From positions 1,488,001-1,552,000 of the forward strand of contig NZ_AP022619.1 in the NCBI RefSeq assembly GCF_010731655.1: 64,000 nucleotides of DNA, written 5' to 3'. The translations under genes and the position numbers were made by a program. Shown here in pieces: positions 1 to 8,696 of the stretch. The notes beneath the pieces are model-generated. The model had not been told where the DNA came from. It saw only the letters and a list, made by a program, of their open reading frames with translations, and made no database searches. Numbering within the stretch: position 1 is the first letter of the stretch; each line of letters begins with the position of its first letter. This stretch comes from Mycobacterium paraseoulense. Lineage in GTDB: Bacteria > Actinomycetota > Actinomycetes > Mycobacteriales > Mycobacteriaceae.

Positions 1-42
1 GCGCCGCCAGTTCGTGGTCATCCGTCAGATTCTGGGCCATCA
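1..42 (-). CDS. 5' end of a gene running off the left edge
   Basis: On the minus strand an ATG at 42 opens a frame reading M-A-Q-N-L-T-D-D-H-E-L-A-A up to the window edge. An AAGGA ribosome-binding site sits just upstream of the ATG. Only 14 codons are visible. The Leu-Thr-Asp-Asp...Glu-Leu-Ala-Ala opening is reminiscent of the N-terminus of CysQ/inositol-monophosphatase-type phosphatases in mycobacteria, but that is a guess from a very short peptide. It is divergent from the next gene. Confidence 0.5.
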
Positions 43-140
43 CAATCCTTAAGTTGGTAGCGTTGACCAACTTTACCCTGCCTGGGCAACGCCGACGGGC
101 ACCACCCCGGGAGGAACGGTTCGGTCGTAATCTGTTGAAC

Positions 141-758
141 GTGAGCGGGGGCAACGTTCCTTTGTTGAGCCGACTGGGACGCATTCCACGGGGGCGTCTG
201 ATCGTGATCGGCATCGTCTCGGCGGTCGCGCTGGGCGGTGTACTCGCCTTGGCGGGGGTGAAACTCGCCCAGGGCCATCAAGACGCCGCACCACCCAGCG
301 CGCAGCCGCCCCCACCGCAGAGCTTCGCGATCCCGGGCTGCTACAACCTGTCCGTTCCGCCGGTCGAGCGTCCGAAGCGGCTCAACGTGCTGGGCTGCGC
401 GAGCGTCGCCGTTGCGCTGCAAGACATGTCGTGGAGCTCGTGGGGGTCGCAGGGCGCCGACGGGACCGGCACCGCCGTCTTCAAGGTCTGCGACCCGAAT
501 TGTGCGGCCGGGTATCAGCTGACCGAGCCGGTTGTCGTACATGCGTGGAATCCGCAACCACCGCGGCGCGAAGCCATCTGCCAGGCGGGCCTGGACATCT
601 TTGCCGACATGATCCTGGCCTTCCCCAAGGGCGTCCCCCCGCCGAACGTGCAGAAGATGAACGCCCAGTACAACGGGCTGCCTGCCGTGCACTTCGCCAA
701 TTACTCGAGCGGCGATACCCGCGGGACCCAATTCATCGGCTACACGTTCTGCAACTAG
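141..758 (+). CDS. Membrane-anchored hypothetical protein
   Basis: No family is recognised. With the GTG at 141 the protein has about 205 residues: a short cytoplasmic N-terminus, one hydrophobic segment (about residues 17-40, rich in Ile, Val, Leu and Ala), a Pro/Gln-rich linker, and a globular extracytoplasmic part with several cysteines that could form disulfides. This layout is common for mycobacterial cell-envelope proteins of unknown role. The open frame continues upstream to a TTG at 54, but no convincing ribosome-binding site decides the start. It converges with the thiolase gene, leaving only 18 bp between the stops. Confidence 0.6.
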   Translation: MSGGNVPLLSRLGRIPRGRLIVIGIVSAVALGGVLALAGVKLAQGHQDAAPPSAQPPPPQSFAIPGCYNLSVPPVERPKRLNVLGCASVAVALQDMSWSSWGSQGADGTGTAVFKVCDPNCAAGYQLTEPVVVHAWNPQPPRREAICQAGLDIFADMILAFPKGVPPPNVQKMNAQYNGLPAVHFANYSSGDTRGTQFIGYTFCN

Positions 759-776
759 CTCGAGCCGACGACGCCG

Positions 777-1952
777 CTAGACCTCGATGACGACGGCGCC
801 GCCCTGGCCACCGCCCGCGCACATGGCCGCGACACCGATACCGCCGCCCCGGCGCGCCAGCTCGTAGGCCAGCGTGGTCACCATGCGCGCCCCCGAGGCC
901 GCGATCGGGTGGCCGAGGCTGCAGCCGCTGCCGGAGAAGTTGACCTTCTCCTCGTCGATGCCGTACTCCCGGCACGCCGCGATCGGCACCGAGGCGAACG
1001 CCTCGTTGATCTCCCACAGCGCCACATCGCCCACCGACAAACCCGCCCGCTGCAACACCTTGCCGATCACCTTGACCGCACCCAGTCCGGTGTCCCGGGG
1101 CGGGACGCCCGCTGCTGCCCACGCCCGCACCGTGCCCATCACGTTGAGGTTCTCGGCGGCGGCATACTCGCGGTCGACGAGGGCCACCGCCGCCGCCGCG
1201 TCGTTGGTGCCGCTGCTGTTGCCCGCCGTGATCGAGAATCCCTCGATCTCGGGGTGCAGCACCTTGAGCGCGGCGAGTTTTTCGACGGTGGTGTCACGGC
1301 GGGGATGCTCGTCGACGGAGAAGTCGATCACCGAGCCGTCGAGCTGCGTGACCTTCAACGGGACGATCTCGTCGACGAACTTGCCCGCGTCCATCGCGGC
1401 GATGGCGCGCTGATGTGACCGGGCGGCCCAGGAGTCCATTTCCTCGCGGGTGATGCCGACCGCCTGCGCGGTGTTCCAGCCCACGGTGATGGACATGTCC
1501 TTGGCGGGAGCGTCGGGCGTCTCGACGTGGGTCGGCGGCATCCACTGCTCCTGGAACTTCAGCTCCGGGCCGGGGATGCGCCAGTTGGTCAGCGGTGTCA
1601 TCGACAACGACTGCACGCCGCCGGCGATGAGCACGCGTTCCATTCCGGAGCCGATCTGCGCCGCGGCGTTGCCGATGGCGGTCAGGCTGCCCGCGCAATG
1701 CCGGTTCACCGACTGGCCGGGAATGTCCTCCATGCCGGTTGCGGTCGCCGCATAACGCGCCAAATCACCACCGCCGTAGTGTGATTCGGCGAAGATGATG
1801 TCGTCGATCGCGGACGGGTCGACGCCGGACCTGCGGACCACCTCGGGAAGCACCGAGGTGATCAGCGTCTCGGGCGGCGTGTTGACGAGCGTGCCCTTGA
1901 AGGAACGGCCGATCGCGGTCCGAACCGCTCCGACAATGACGGGTGTGGCCAT
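777..1952 (-). CDS. Thiolase / acetyl-CoA acyltransferase
   Basis: This is a 391-residue type II thiolase, which joins or cleaves acyl-CoA and acetyl-CoA in beta-oxidation or related pathways. The start ATG at 1952 gives the usual M-A-T-P-V-I-V-G-A-V-R-T opening; a longer frame adds ten non-homologous residues. The nucleophilic Cys86 lies in NRHCAGS, the NEAFA motif begins at residue 316, His348 in GHPIAASGAR, and the second catalytic Cys378 in CAGGGQGG. All key residues are present and the length is normal for FadA/AcaT enzymes. No beta-oxidation partner lies next to it, so the substrate cannot be inferred. It is transcribed alone. Confidence 0.93.
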   Translation of the reverse strand: MATPVIVGAVRTAIGRSFKGTLVNTPPETLITSVLPEVVRRSGVDPSAIDDIIFAESHYGGGDLARYAATATGMEDIPGQSVNRHCAGSLTAIGNAAAQIGSGMERVLIAGGVQSLSMTPLTNWRIPGPELKFQEQWMPPTHVETPDAPAKDMSITVGWNTAQAVGITREEMDSWAARSHQRAIAAMDAGKFVDEIVPLKVTQLDGSVIDFSVDEHPRRDTTVEKLAALKVLHPEIEGFSITAGNSSGTNDAAAAVALVDREYAAAENLNVMGTVRAWAAAGVPPRDTGLGAVKVIGKVLQRAGLSVGDVALWEINEAFASVPIAACREYGIDEEKVNFSGSGCSLGHPIAASGARMVTTLAYELARRGGGIGVAAMCAGGGQGGAVVIEV

Positions 1953-2154
1953 GTTCTCAACCTCGAACGGTCTGGGCTGCACAGTCGGCAGCGCTGGCGG
2001 GATGTGCGGTCGGACGCCGCGCCGCCAATCGTATCAAGTACCGTATGGGCAATAGTAACGACCCCAACCCTGGACCGGCCCGCGGAGTCCCGCGCCCGCG
2101 AGGCACCGCGTCAAGCGCCGAGAATCCAAGTTCCGGTTCAGGGTTGACTGGCGA

Positions 2155-2955
2155 CTAGAACGTCACATTCGTCTCCGCGTGACCGATTTCCTGAGTTTGC
2201 TTGCCGCTGGCATCGTGGCACGAGACTGTTACGTGGTAGCTGGTTCCGGTGTTGAAACCCTTGATAGGCACGTTCGCGCTCGCGTGCGGGCCAACCGTGA
2301 AGTCGGGAATTCCAGGATCGATGGGCGTCGAGTGGTAGCTGCACGTGGCAGTCAGGTCCGACGAGTTAGAAACCGTCGCCGTGATGCCGCCGATATGCGG
2401 AGGACCGAACGACAACTGGATCGCGTTGGTCACCGGCGCCGCCGCCGGCGCGGGCGCGGGCGTCTTGCCGCAATCAGAACCCGGTGGCAATATCCGCCCG
2501 TCACCGGTGCACCTCACCGGCCTGTTTGGATCCGGCGCCGGCGCGGGGGCAGCCGGCGCGGCAGGTTTGGCCGGCGGCGTGTACTTGTAATCCGACCACG
2601 CGCCGCAATCGTCGGAACCCAGGGGATGCTTGCGGCAGCCCTGAACGGAAATGGTCAGCCCATCGGCAGGAATGTTGTTGAAGGTTTCAGTCGCGGCGTT
2701 GTTGCAATCCTTGCTGATTTCTTCTTGTGAGTTACCAGGTGTCCTGAGGTGCAACACGTCGCCGGCCTCGTCGCCATTCACACGCGGGCACCCCGTGAAA
2801 TTGCATACCAAACTGCTGCCGCTGGGCGTGCAGGTCACGGTGTACCCATTGGGCAGCGTGTCCGCGGACGCGACCGGCAGCAGCGATGTCCCGGCAACGC
2901 CAATCGCCGCGGCTATGACCGATGCGCCTTTCCGAATGATCATGAGCCTGCGCAT
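2155..2955 (-). CDS. Secreted Pro/Ala-rich hypothetical protein
   Basis: A 266-residue exported protein of unknown function. The N-terminus has Arg/Lys residues, a hydrophobic core and an Ala-Ser-Ala-Asp cleavage-like site near residue 32. The mature part has a cysteine-containing domain (residues 33-125), a long Pro/Ala linker (about 128-175), and a C-terminal beta-rich region (about 180-266) that may be immunoglobulin-like. An AAGGA ribosome-binding site lies just upstream of the ATG at 2955, which favours this start over the ATG four codons later. It appears monocistronic and faces away from the DoxX-like gene. Confidence 0.75.
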   Translation of the reverse strand: MRRLMIIRKGASVIAAAIGVAGTSLLPVASADTLPNGYTVTCTPSGSSLVCNFTGCPRVNGDEAGDVLHLRTPGNSQEEISKDCNNAATETFNNIPADGLTISVQGCRKHPLGSDDCGAWSDYKYTPPAKPAAPAAPAPAPDPNRPVRCTGDGRILPPGSDCGKTPAPAPAAAPVTNAIQLSFGPPHIGGITATVSNSSDLTATCSYHSTPIDPGIPDFTVGPHASANVPIKGFNTGTSYHVTVSCHDASGKQTQEIGHAETNVTF

Positions 2956-3149
2956 GAGAGGTCCTTCCGCCTTCCCTGTCCGAATGCCGCTGCCCGGTCC
3001 GCTCTCGGTTTCAGCTGGGCGTCAGACGAACACGACGCTATTGAGCAGGACGACCGCAGCGCATCAGGGGTTTCACTACAGTTTCGGGAGGCTGGGCCGT
3101 GGCGCCGGGCGACTCATGAGCGGCCAGAAGCCTGCGACACAATGGGTCG

Positions 3150-3539
3150 ATGACGGCACCACCCACTCAGAGTGACACCACCCAGCGGGCCGCTTACCGC
3201 GTCGCGGCGATGCTCCTCGGCGTTGGGACGTTGCACTTTGTGGCGCCCAAACCGTTCGACGGCATCGTGCCTGCCGAGCTGCCCGGGAGCCCCCGGTTCT
3301 ACACCTACGCGTCGGGAGTGGCCGAACTGGGCGTCGGGGCGGCGTTGCTGCCACGACGCACCCGGAGACCGGCCGCGCTCGCGGCGGCCGTGTTGTTCCT
3401 CGGGGTGTTCCCGGCGAACGTCAACATGTGCCGGTTGTGGTGGAACAAGCCCTGGCCGATGCGGGCCGCCGCCCTGGCCCGGCTGCCGCTGCAGATTCCC
3501 ATGGTCACCACCGCGCTCAAGATCAGCCGCAACGGCTGA
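3150..3539 (+). CDS. DoxX-like small integral membrane protein
   Basis: A 129-residue membrane protein with about four hydrophobic segments (near residues 16-34, 49-66, 73-93 and 104-122). The conserved-looking motifs A-P-K-P-F-D-G near residue 32 and M-C-R-L-W-W-N-K-P-W near residue 92 fit the DoxX-like family of actinobacteria. Members of that family are small membrane proteins whose biochemical role is mostly unknown. The ATG at 3150 has no strong ribosome-binding site, so initiation may be leaderless. The gene is isolated from its neighbours. Confidence 0.75.
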   Translation: MTAPPTQSDTTQRAAYRVAAMLLGVGTLHFVAPKPFDGIVPAELPGSPRFYTYASGVAELGVGAALLPRRTRRPAALAAAVLFLGVFPANVNMCRLWWNKPWPMRAAALARLPLQIPMVTTALKISRNG

Positions 3540-3544
3540 TGCCC

Positions 3545-3570
3545 ACGGCTGTCACATGTGCCACAGCCGT
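3545..3570 (+). terminator. Hairpin downstream of the DoxX-like gene
   Basis: A perfect 8-bp inverted repeat (ACGGCTGT / ACAGCCGT) with a 10-base loop starts 6 bp after the stop codon. The loop contains the palindrome CACATGTG. There is no T-run, which is usual for mycobacterial terminator-like hairpins. Its function as a terminator is inferred from position and symmetry only. Confidence 0.4.
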
Positions 3571-3778
3571 CCCTGCCGGACGGGACACTGGAAGTGCCCG
3601 CCTCTCAGCGACAATGCGCATGTGGGACCGGCTCTGCGTTCGTCGCCAGGGTTTGTCGCTCTGAGGCGGGCAACTTGTGGGTCTCCCAGCGCGGGGACTC
3701 GTGTGGCGGCTGTGACCGATGAGAGGTCAGCAGACTCGATTTCGCGGAAACAAGAAGTCCCTCGCAGAAAGACAAACC

Positions 3779-4249
3779 ATGGATTCAGCGCAAGCGAATG
3801 TCGAACTCCTCAAGGCGTGGCTGGACGCCCACAACCGCGGTGACATCGCCGCGCTCGACTACATGTCGGACGATGTCGAGATCGTCGAGATGCCAACCGG
3901 TGTCGTCTGGCGCGGGCGGCAGGACATGGAGAACCTCGCCCGGTTGGCCTATTCCCGCAAGAGTCACAAGAGACTGACGCAGGTCTTCGCCACAGAAACG
4001 GCTGCGTGCGTGGAATACGTCACCGTCGTACCGATGACGGGCGAGGTGAGCCGGTTCGAGAAGGAATGGGGTCTGCACGGAATCGATATTTCGAATGCTG
4101 CACCGACCAGCGACGTGTTCGAGCTGCCTGTTTGCTTCGTATGCGAGATCAAGAACGGCAAGATTCATCGCGCACGGGAGTACTGGGACGCCGCCAGCAT
4201 GGCTCGTCAGCTGGGAGTGTCTGAGCAGCAAGGCAATTCAGGCCGCTGA
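3779..4249 (+). CDS. SnoaL/NTF2-like protein
   Basis: A 156-residue protein matching the SnoaL-like (NTF2-fold) family. The N-terminal helices contain W-L-D-A-H-N-R-G-D near residue 13, followed by a central V-E-I-V-E-M-P and a C-terminal K-I-H-R-A-R-E-Y-W-D motif typical of the last strands. Such proteins form cone-shaped pockets for small hydrophobic ligands and include isomerases, dehydratases and non-catalytic binders, so no reaction can be assigned. The ATG at 3779 fits the domain start; an upstream in-frame start would add about 20 basic residues. It is a simple single-domain relative of the modules repeated in the giant gene at 27.4-38.2 kb. Confidence 0.75.
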   Translation: MDSAQANVELLKAWLDAHNRGDIAALDYMSDDVEIVEMPTGVVWRGRQDMENLARLAYSRKSHKRLTQVFATETAACVEYVTVVPMTGEVSRFEKEWGLHGIDISNAAPTSDVFELPVCFVCEIKNGKIHRAREYWDAASMARQLGVSEQQGNSGR

Positions 4250-4283
4250 CAAAACACCGCCGCATCGTCGGCGCGAACGGGCG

Positions 4284-4871
4284 TCATACGCTGACCTCGA
4301 CCGAGCGCCCGAGGTAGGCCAGCAGTCGCGCCGTCGGTGTCGCGTCATCCGGCGCAGCTTGGGCCGGTCCGAATCCACCGGGTCGCCGCAACATGTGCTC
4401 CGGCAGCGGCTCCACCAGATCGCGGCACAGCCCCAGCAGGTCATCGGGCAGCTCGATCAGCCGCCCGTGTGAGCGGTGGATGTCCCACGCGTGCAGGGCG
4501 AGGTCCGAGACCGGAAACATCAGCGCTCGGCGTAAGGGAACCTGACCTTCGGGGGATTTCCGCATCCCGTCGAGGTCGGCGCCCGGCAGTGCTTCGTGCA
4601 GCCGCGTCGCCAGTTCACGAAGCCGCGCGGCCGGGTCGTCGCAAACCCAGTCCGACGGTTGAGAGGGACGATCCCAGATTTCGCCGTCCTCGACCAGCGT
4701 CACCACTTTCGCCGCGCTGCCGGTCACGTGACCCACCAGATCGCGCAGGCTCCAGCCCTCGAGGTTGGACGGCCGGTCCCACCCCTCCGACGGGATCTGG
4801 TCGACGGCGTCGATGAGCAGGCCGAGCGCCTCGGCAGCCAGCACGCCGATGCGGGAGGTTGTGTCGTCCAT
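4284..4871 (-). CDS. Mycothiol-dependent isomerase-like (DinB-fold) protein
   Basis: A 195-residue protein of the maleylpyruvate-isomerase N-domain type (TIGR03086-like), a four-helix bundle that in characterised members binds a divalent metal and uses mycothiol. The motif W-S-L-R-D-L-V-G-H near residue 41 carries the first metal-ligand histidine; further histidines lie near residue 128 (L-A-L-H-A-W-D-I-H). The start ATG at 4871 has an excellent AAGGAG ribosome-binding site and is preferred over a longer frame. It is divergent from the DMT transporter gene. The substrate is unknown. Confidence 0.8.
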   Translation of the reverse strand: MDDTTSRIGVLAAEALGLLIDAVDQIPSEGWDRPSNLEGWSLRDLVGHVTGSAAKVVTLVEDGEIWDRPSQPSDWVCDDPAARLRELATRLHEALPGADLDGMRKSPEGQVPLRRALMFPVSDLALHAWDIHRSHGRLIELPDDLLGLCRDLVEPLPEHMLRRPGGFGPAQAAPDDATPTARLLAYLGRSVEVSV

Positions 4872-4960
4872 GTCGTGGGATCTCCTTGGTAGGGCGCACG
4901 CACGGGTCACGTACCGTCCAGAAGTCTAGGGGCACAACACCGGCTACCCAGGAGGCCTTG

Positions 4961-5848
4961 GTGGGCAAGACAGACATCGCAGCGGTTCTCGCGATCGCCG
5001 CCGCCCTGATGGTCGGCATCGGGGACGTCATCCAGCAGCGATCCGCCCAACAGGTCACGGACAAGCCGGTCGGCACCCTGGACCTGTTTCGCCGGCTGCT
5101 GCGTGACCGTCGATGGTGGACCGGCAGCCTGGTGGCCGGCGCCGGGTTCGGGTTCCAGGCCGCGGCGCTCGACCTGGGGTCGGTGGTGCTCGTGCAGGCG
5201 CTGCTGGTGACGTCGTTGCTGTTCGCGTTGCTCATCAACGCCCGGGTGAACCACCGCAGAATCACTGCCTGGCAAGCGCTTTGGGCGGTATTGCTGGCAG
5301 CCGCGGTCGCGGTGGTGGTGACCGTCGGCGATCCTCAGGAGGGCACCCCGCGGGGGTCGGTGCACACGTGGACCATCGTGGCGTTGGTCATGGGTCCGGC
5401 CCTCATCCTGTGCGTGATCGGCGCGCGCATATTCCCGGGCGCGGTCGGCGCGTTATTGCTGGGCCTGATGGCCGGCTCGCTGTGGGGATTGTTTTCAGTT
5501 TTGACCAAGGGCGTGGTCGACCAGCTCGACCACGGCATCCCGGCCCTGCTGCGCATACCCGAGGTCTACGTGTGGGTGGTGGTGGCGATCGCGGCCACCG
5601 CCTGGGAGCAGTCGGCGTTTCGGGCCGGGCCGCTCACCGCATCGCTCCCGGCGGTAACCGTCGCCGAGCCGATCGTCGGATCGATTCTCGGTGTCACCGT
5701 GCTGGGCGAGACACTGCGGACCAACGACGTCGGGCTGGTGGCACTGGGCGTGTCGGTCGCCGTGATGGCGGCCGCGACGGTGGCGCTGGCGCACAGCCAA
5801 GCCACGACGGCCCCACCCGCCGACGAAAAGCCCGCATTATCAACCTGA
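4961..5848 (+). CDS. DMT (EamA-type) transporter
   Basis: A 295-residue integral membrane protein with nine to ten hydrophobic segments in two pseudo-repeats, the layout of the drug/metabolite transporter superfamily. The start is set at the GTG at 4961 because AGGAGG lies 5 bp upstream and the protein then opens directly into the first membrane segment; the open frame continues about 34 codons further upstream. The C-terminal half contains the V-A-E-P-I-V-G-S motif typical of the second EamA repeat. The substrate is unknown. Its stop codon abuts, without any gap, the stop of the convergent VOC gene. Confidence 0.82.
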   Translation: MGKTDIAAVLAIAAALMVGIGDVIQQRSAQQVTDKPVGTLDLFRRLLRDRRWWTGSLVAGAGFGFQAAALDLGSVVLVQALLVTSLLFALLINARVNHRRITAWQALWAVLLAAAVAVVVTVGDPQEGTPRGSVHTWTIVALVMGPALILCVIGARIFPGAVGALLLGLMAGSLWGLFSVLTKGVVDQLDHGIPALLRIPEVYVWVVVAIAATAWEQSAFRAGPLTASLPAVTVAEPIVGSILGVTVLGETLRTNDVGLVALGVSVAVMAAATVALAHSQATTAPPADEKPALST

Positions 5849-6226
5849 TCAGGTGCGCGACCCGACGCGGTGCGCGGTGCCGTCCGCATCGACATAGGTG
5901 AATTCGCGCATTCCATAAGCCGTATCGTGCGGCGGCATCAGGCGGCCACCGAGATCTTCCAGTGCATTCCACTCCGCGTAGAGCGCATCGGCGTCGCTGA
6001 CGTAGAGGTACACGCTTGCGGCCGTGCGCAAAGGATCGTGCTCGTCCCATTCGGTGAGGTGGATCGACACCGATCCGCGGTCGGCGAACCCATAGCGCTC
6101 GGGACCGTCGTATTTGCGCGCGTCGAACCCGAGTCGCCGATAGCGGTCGATCGCGGCATCGAGGTCTCGGACCGGGACGATCGGCGCCACCGAGGTGAAG
6201 GTGACTGCGGACACGCATGCGAACAT
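5849..6226 (-). CDS. VOC-family (glyoxalase/bleomycin-resistance) protein
   Basis: A 125-residue single VOC domain. It shows the opening A-P-I-V-P-V-R-D-L-D, the R-L-G-F turn, S-V-S-I-H-L-T-E with a candidate metal histidine, and F-T-Y-V-D-A-D-G-T near the end. The family includes glyoxalases, dioxygenases and bleomycin-binding proteins. The length and the S-I-H-L region are closest to bleomycin-resistance-like binders, but no ligand can be named. The ATG at 6226 fits the domain; the frame is open further upstream without homology. It converges with the DMT transporter gene. Confidence 0.78.
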   Translation of the reverse strand: MFACVSAVTFTSVAPIVPVRDLDAAIDRYRRLGFDARKYDGPERYGFADRGSVSIHLTEWDEHDPLRTAASVYLYVSDADALYAEWNALEDLGGRLMPPHDTAYGMREFTYVDADGTAHRVGSRT

Positions 6227-6360
6227 ATCGCTTGGCTCGGATTGTCCTCGCGGCAGAAGGCTGCTGTCGTAGGCTTCGTTGGCGAATAACTCGTGAGTAC
6301 GCGGCGCGGTGGGGGCGCGCGAAATGCTTGAGAGGGGCCTCAAGCAGAAAGGGCCTCGAC

Positions 6361-7116
6361 ATGCGCCAGCTGAAAACTGCAGTCGCCGTAGCCGCCTCCG
6401 CCGGACTTCTGGTCGCCGGTTGCGGCCACAACGGCGGGGGCGGCACGGCCACGCCGTCCACCACGACGGCCACCGCGGCGTCGTCGAAGGATCCCCTGAC
6501 GAAGGACCAGTTGGCCGCCCTCATGCTCAGCCCGACCGAACTGGACACCGCGCTCGGCGTCACGGGTACCTACAGCGACCCGCCGAAAACCGCTCTGGAA
6601 GAAGACCCGGTCAAGCGCAGCGACTATACAGTTCCCGCCGAATGCAATTACGCCATCCGCGCGGCCCTGGCACCCGTTTATGCCGACAGCGGGAACAGCG
6701 CGGTTTACGGCTACCACGACGTCGCACCCGCTCCCCCGGGTGCGACCGAAATGGAAAGGCCGGACGTGGATCAGTTCGTGGTGTTGTTTCCCTCGCCGGA
6801 GCAGGCGAGGGCGTTCTTCACTGCCTCGTCCCAGCGCTGGCCGGCCTGCGCCAACCGCCAGGACACCGTGCCCGCCGAGGGCGGCCAGCCCGAACTGCAG
6901 TGGAAGGTGGGACCGGTTGCCAACACCAACGGAGTTCTGCGTGCGCCCGTCACCGTCACCATCACCCGAAGCGGCGGGAACGTCACCATGCCGTGTCAGC
7001 GGGCACTGACCGTCCGCAACAACGTCGTCATCGACGTCGACGCGTGCCGCAAGGAGGTCGGAGATCTCGGCGTCAACATTGCCAACCAGATCGCTGCAAA
7101 GGTCGACAAGCAATAG
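6361..7116 (+). CDS. Lipoprotein with PknH-like sensor domain
   Basis: A 251-residue exported lipoprotein. The signal peptide ends in the lipobox L-V-A-G-C with Cys21, followed by a Gly/Thr/Ser linker. The rest resembles the PknH extracellular sensor fold found both in kinase PknH and in free-standing mycobacterial lipoproteins: an L-M-L-S-P-T-E-L-D motif near residue 56, paired cysteines, and a C-terminal helix with N-I-A-N-Q-I. It probably sits on the outer face of the plasma membrane and binds an unknown ligand. The ATG at 6361 is preceded by AGAAAGGG. It is transcribed alone. Confidence 0.85.
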   Translation: MRQLKTAVAVAASAGLLVAGCGHNGGGGTATPSTTTATAASSKDPLTKDQLAALMLSPTELDTALGVTGTYSDPPKTALEEDPVKRSDYTVPAECNYAIRAALAPVYADSGNSAVYGYHDVAPAPPGATEMERPDVDQFVVLFPSPEQARAFFTASSQRWPACANRQDTVPAEGGQPELQWKVGPVANTNGVLRAPVTVTITRSGGNVTMPCQRALTVRNNVVIDVDACRKEVGDLGVNIANQIAAKVDKQ

Positions 7117-7358
7117 GTGGTGCAACAGGGGTGGCATACCGGCGCGAGCCCGCGAACTCGGTTGGCCGTCCCGCGTTCACCCACCTGCGGTAGCTGCCCG
7201 CCGCGACCCCGGCGTACGATCTTGCGGCCGAACCCGGTCAAGCGACGACACTTGCGCCACCACCGATTCTGGCGGTAAGCCGTAGCTACACACGATGTCG
7301 CGACCTGGTTTCGTGCGGTCTGCCCGAAGGTCGGTCGCGCGGTGTCGAAAGGGAGCGA

Positions 7359-8696
7359 ATGAACGCATCGGACACGGCGGCCGACGGTGGCGGGGAACGG
7401 CCGGTGATCCACCTCTCGCAGTTGCTGCGCGCCCCGGTACTGGCCCGGGCGGGCGAGACCGTGGGCCGCGTCGAGGACGTGATCGTGCGACTGCGCGGCA
7501 CCGACGAGTACCCGCTGGTGACCGGGATCGTTGCCGGGGTCGGCGGGCGCCGGGTCTTCATCGGTGACAAATCCATCGATGAGTACAACGCGGACCGAGT
7601 TCTGTTGACCAAGAACAAGGTTGACCTTCGCGGCTTCGAGCGCCGCGACGGTGAGGTGCTGTTGCGCGCCGACGTGTTGGGCCACCGGCTGATCGACGTG
7701 GCCAACGTCGAGCTGATCCGGGCCTACGACGTGGAGCTGGAAGATACCGGCGCCGGCTGGATGCTGACGCGCGTCGACACCCGCCGGCCACCACGGTTGT
7801 TCGGGTTGATCAAGCCGTCCGGGGGGCACGCGGCCCGCGACTGGAAGTCGTTCGAACCGCTCATCGGCGACGCCCGCTCCGACGCCGTGCGGCGCTTGTC
7901 GGACCGGTTCGGCGAGTTCAAAGCCGCCGAGATCGCCGACCTTCTCGAGGAGGCGGACAAAGCCGAGGGCGGCGAGATCCTCGACCGCGTGCGCAGCGAC
8001 CCCGAACTCGAAGCCGACGTCTTCGAAGAACTGGAGCCGGAGAAGGCGAGCCGTCTCCTCGATGGCATGCCCGACAGCGAGGTCGCCGCGTTGCTGGGCC
8101 GGATGCGGGCCGACGACGCCGCCGACGCGATCGCGGATCTGCGCCAGTCGCGGCGCCGCCGCGTGCTGGATTTGATGCCGGGCCCGCAGCGCACCAAGGT
8201 CATCACCTTGATGGGGTTCAACCCCGAGAGCGCCGGCGGGCTGATGAATGTCGACTTCGTCGCGTGCAGCGCCACCACGACAGCGGCGGAAGCGGTGGGG
8301 CTCATCACGACCGCCCACACCATCCAACCGGAGGCGCTCATCAAGGTGCACGTTGTCGACGAGGACAGACGGCTCGACGGCGTGGCCTCGGTGATCACGC
8401 TGTTGCAGGCTCAACCCGGTGAAACCCTTGAGCGGCTGATGGATTCCGACCCGGTACGCGTCACCGCCGACGCCGACCTGACGGACGTCGCGCTGTTGAT
8501 GGCCGACTTCAACCTCTACTCCATCCCGGTCGTCGACGACCGGGACCGCGTACTCGGAGTGGTCACCGTCGACGATGTGCTCGAGGCGACCATCCCCGAA
8601 GACTGGCGTCGGCGTGAACCGGCACCGCGTCCCGTCCGCGAGCCCACCCAACCCGGCGACCACCACACGCGCGTGCCCGGAGGTAACGGGCTGTGA
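7359..8696 (+). CDS. Soluble PRC-barrel / MgtE-N / CBS protein
   Basis: A 445-residue cytosolic protein with no membrane segment. The N-terminal part (about 18-170) looks like PRC-barrel-type beta domains. Residues about 190-300 match the MgtE N domain, a superhelix rich in Leu-Glu-x-Glu that senses Mg2+ in MgtE channels. Residues about 305-430 form a pair of CBS domains (S-I-P-V-V-D-D-R-D near the end). The MgtE pore is missing. The stop overlaps the start of an NRAMP-like carrier gene by 4 bp (GTGA), so the two are translationally coupled, and this protein probably regulates that carrier. GGGAG precedes the ATG. Confidence 0.88.
   Translation: MNASDTAADGGGERPVIHLSQLLRAPVLARAGETVGRVEDVIVRLRGTDEYPLVTGIVAGVGGRRVFIGDKSIDEYNADRVLLTKNKVDLRGFERRDGEVLLRADVLGHRLIDVANVELIRAYDVELEDTGAGWMLTRVDTRRPPRLFGLIKPSGGHAARDWKSFEPLIGDARSDAVRRLSDRFGEFKAAEIADLLEEADKAEGGEILDRVRSDPELEADVFEELEPEKASRLLDGMPDSEVAALLGRMRADDAADAIADLRQSRRRRVLDLMPGPQRTKVITLMGFNPESAGGLMNVDFVACSATTTAAEAVGLITTAHTIQPEALIKVHVVDEDRRLDGVASVITLLQAQPGETLERLMDSDPVRVTADADLTDVALLMADFNLYSIPVVDDRDRVLGVVTVDDVLEATIPEDWRRREPAPRPVREPTQPGDHHTRVPGGNGL

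Noticed and set aside
6996..8666. 556-codon minus-strand frame opposite the MgtE-N gene
   Set aside because: Arg/His/Gly/Val-rich shadow composition with no domain; the plus-strand frame has clear PRC, MgtE-N and CBS domains.
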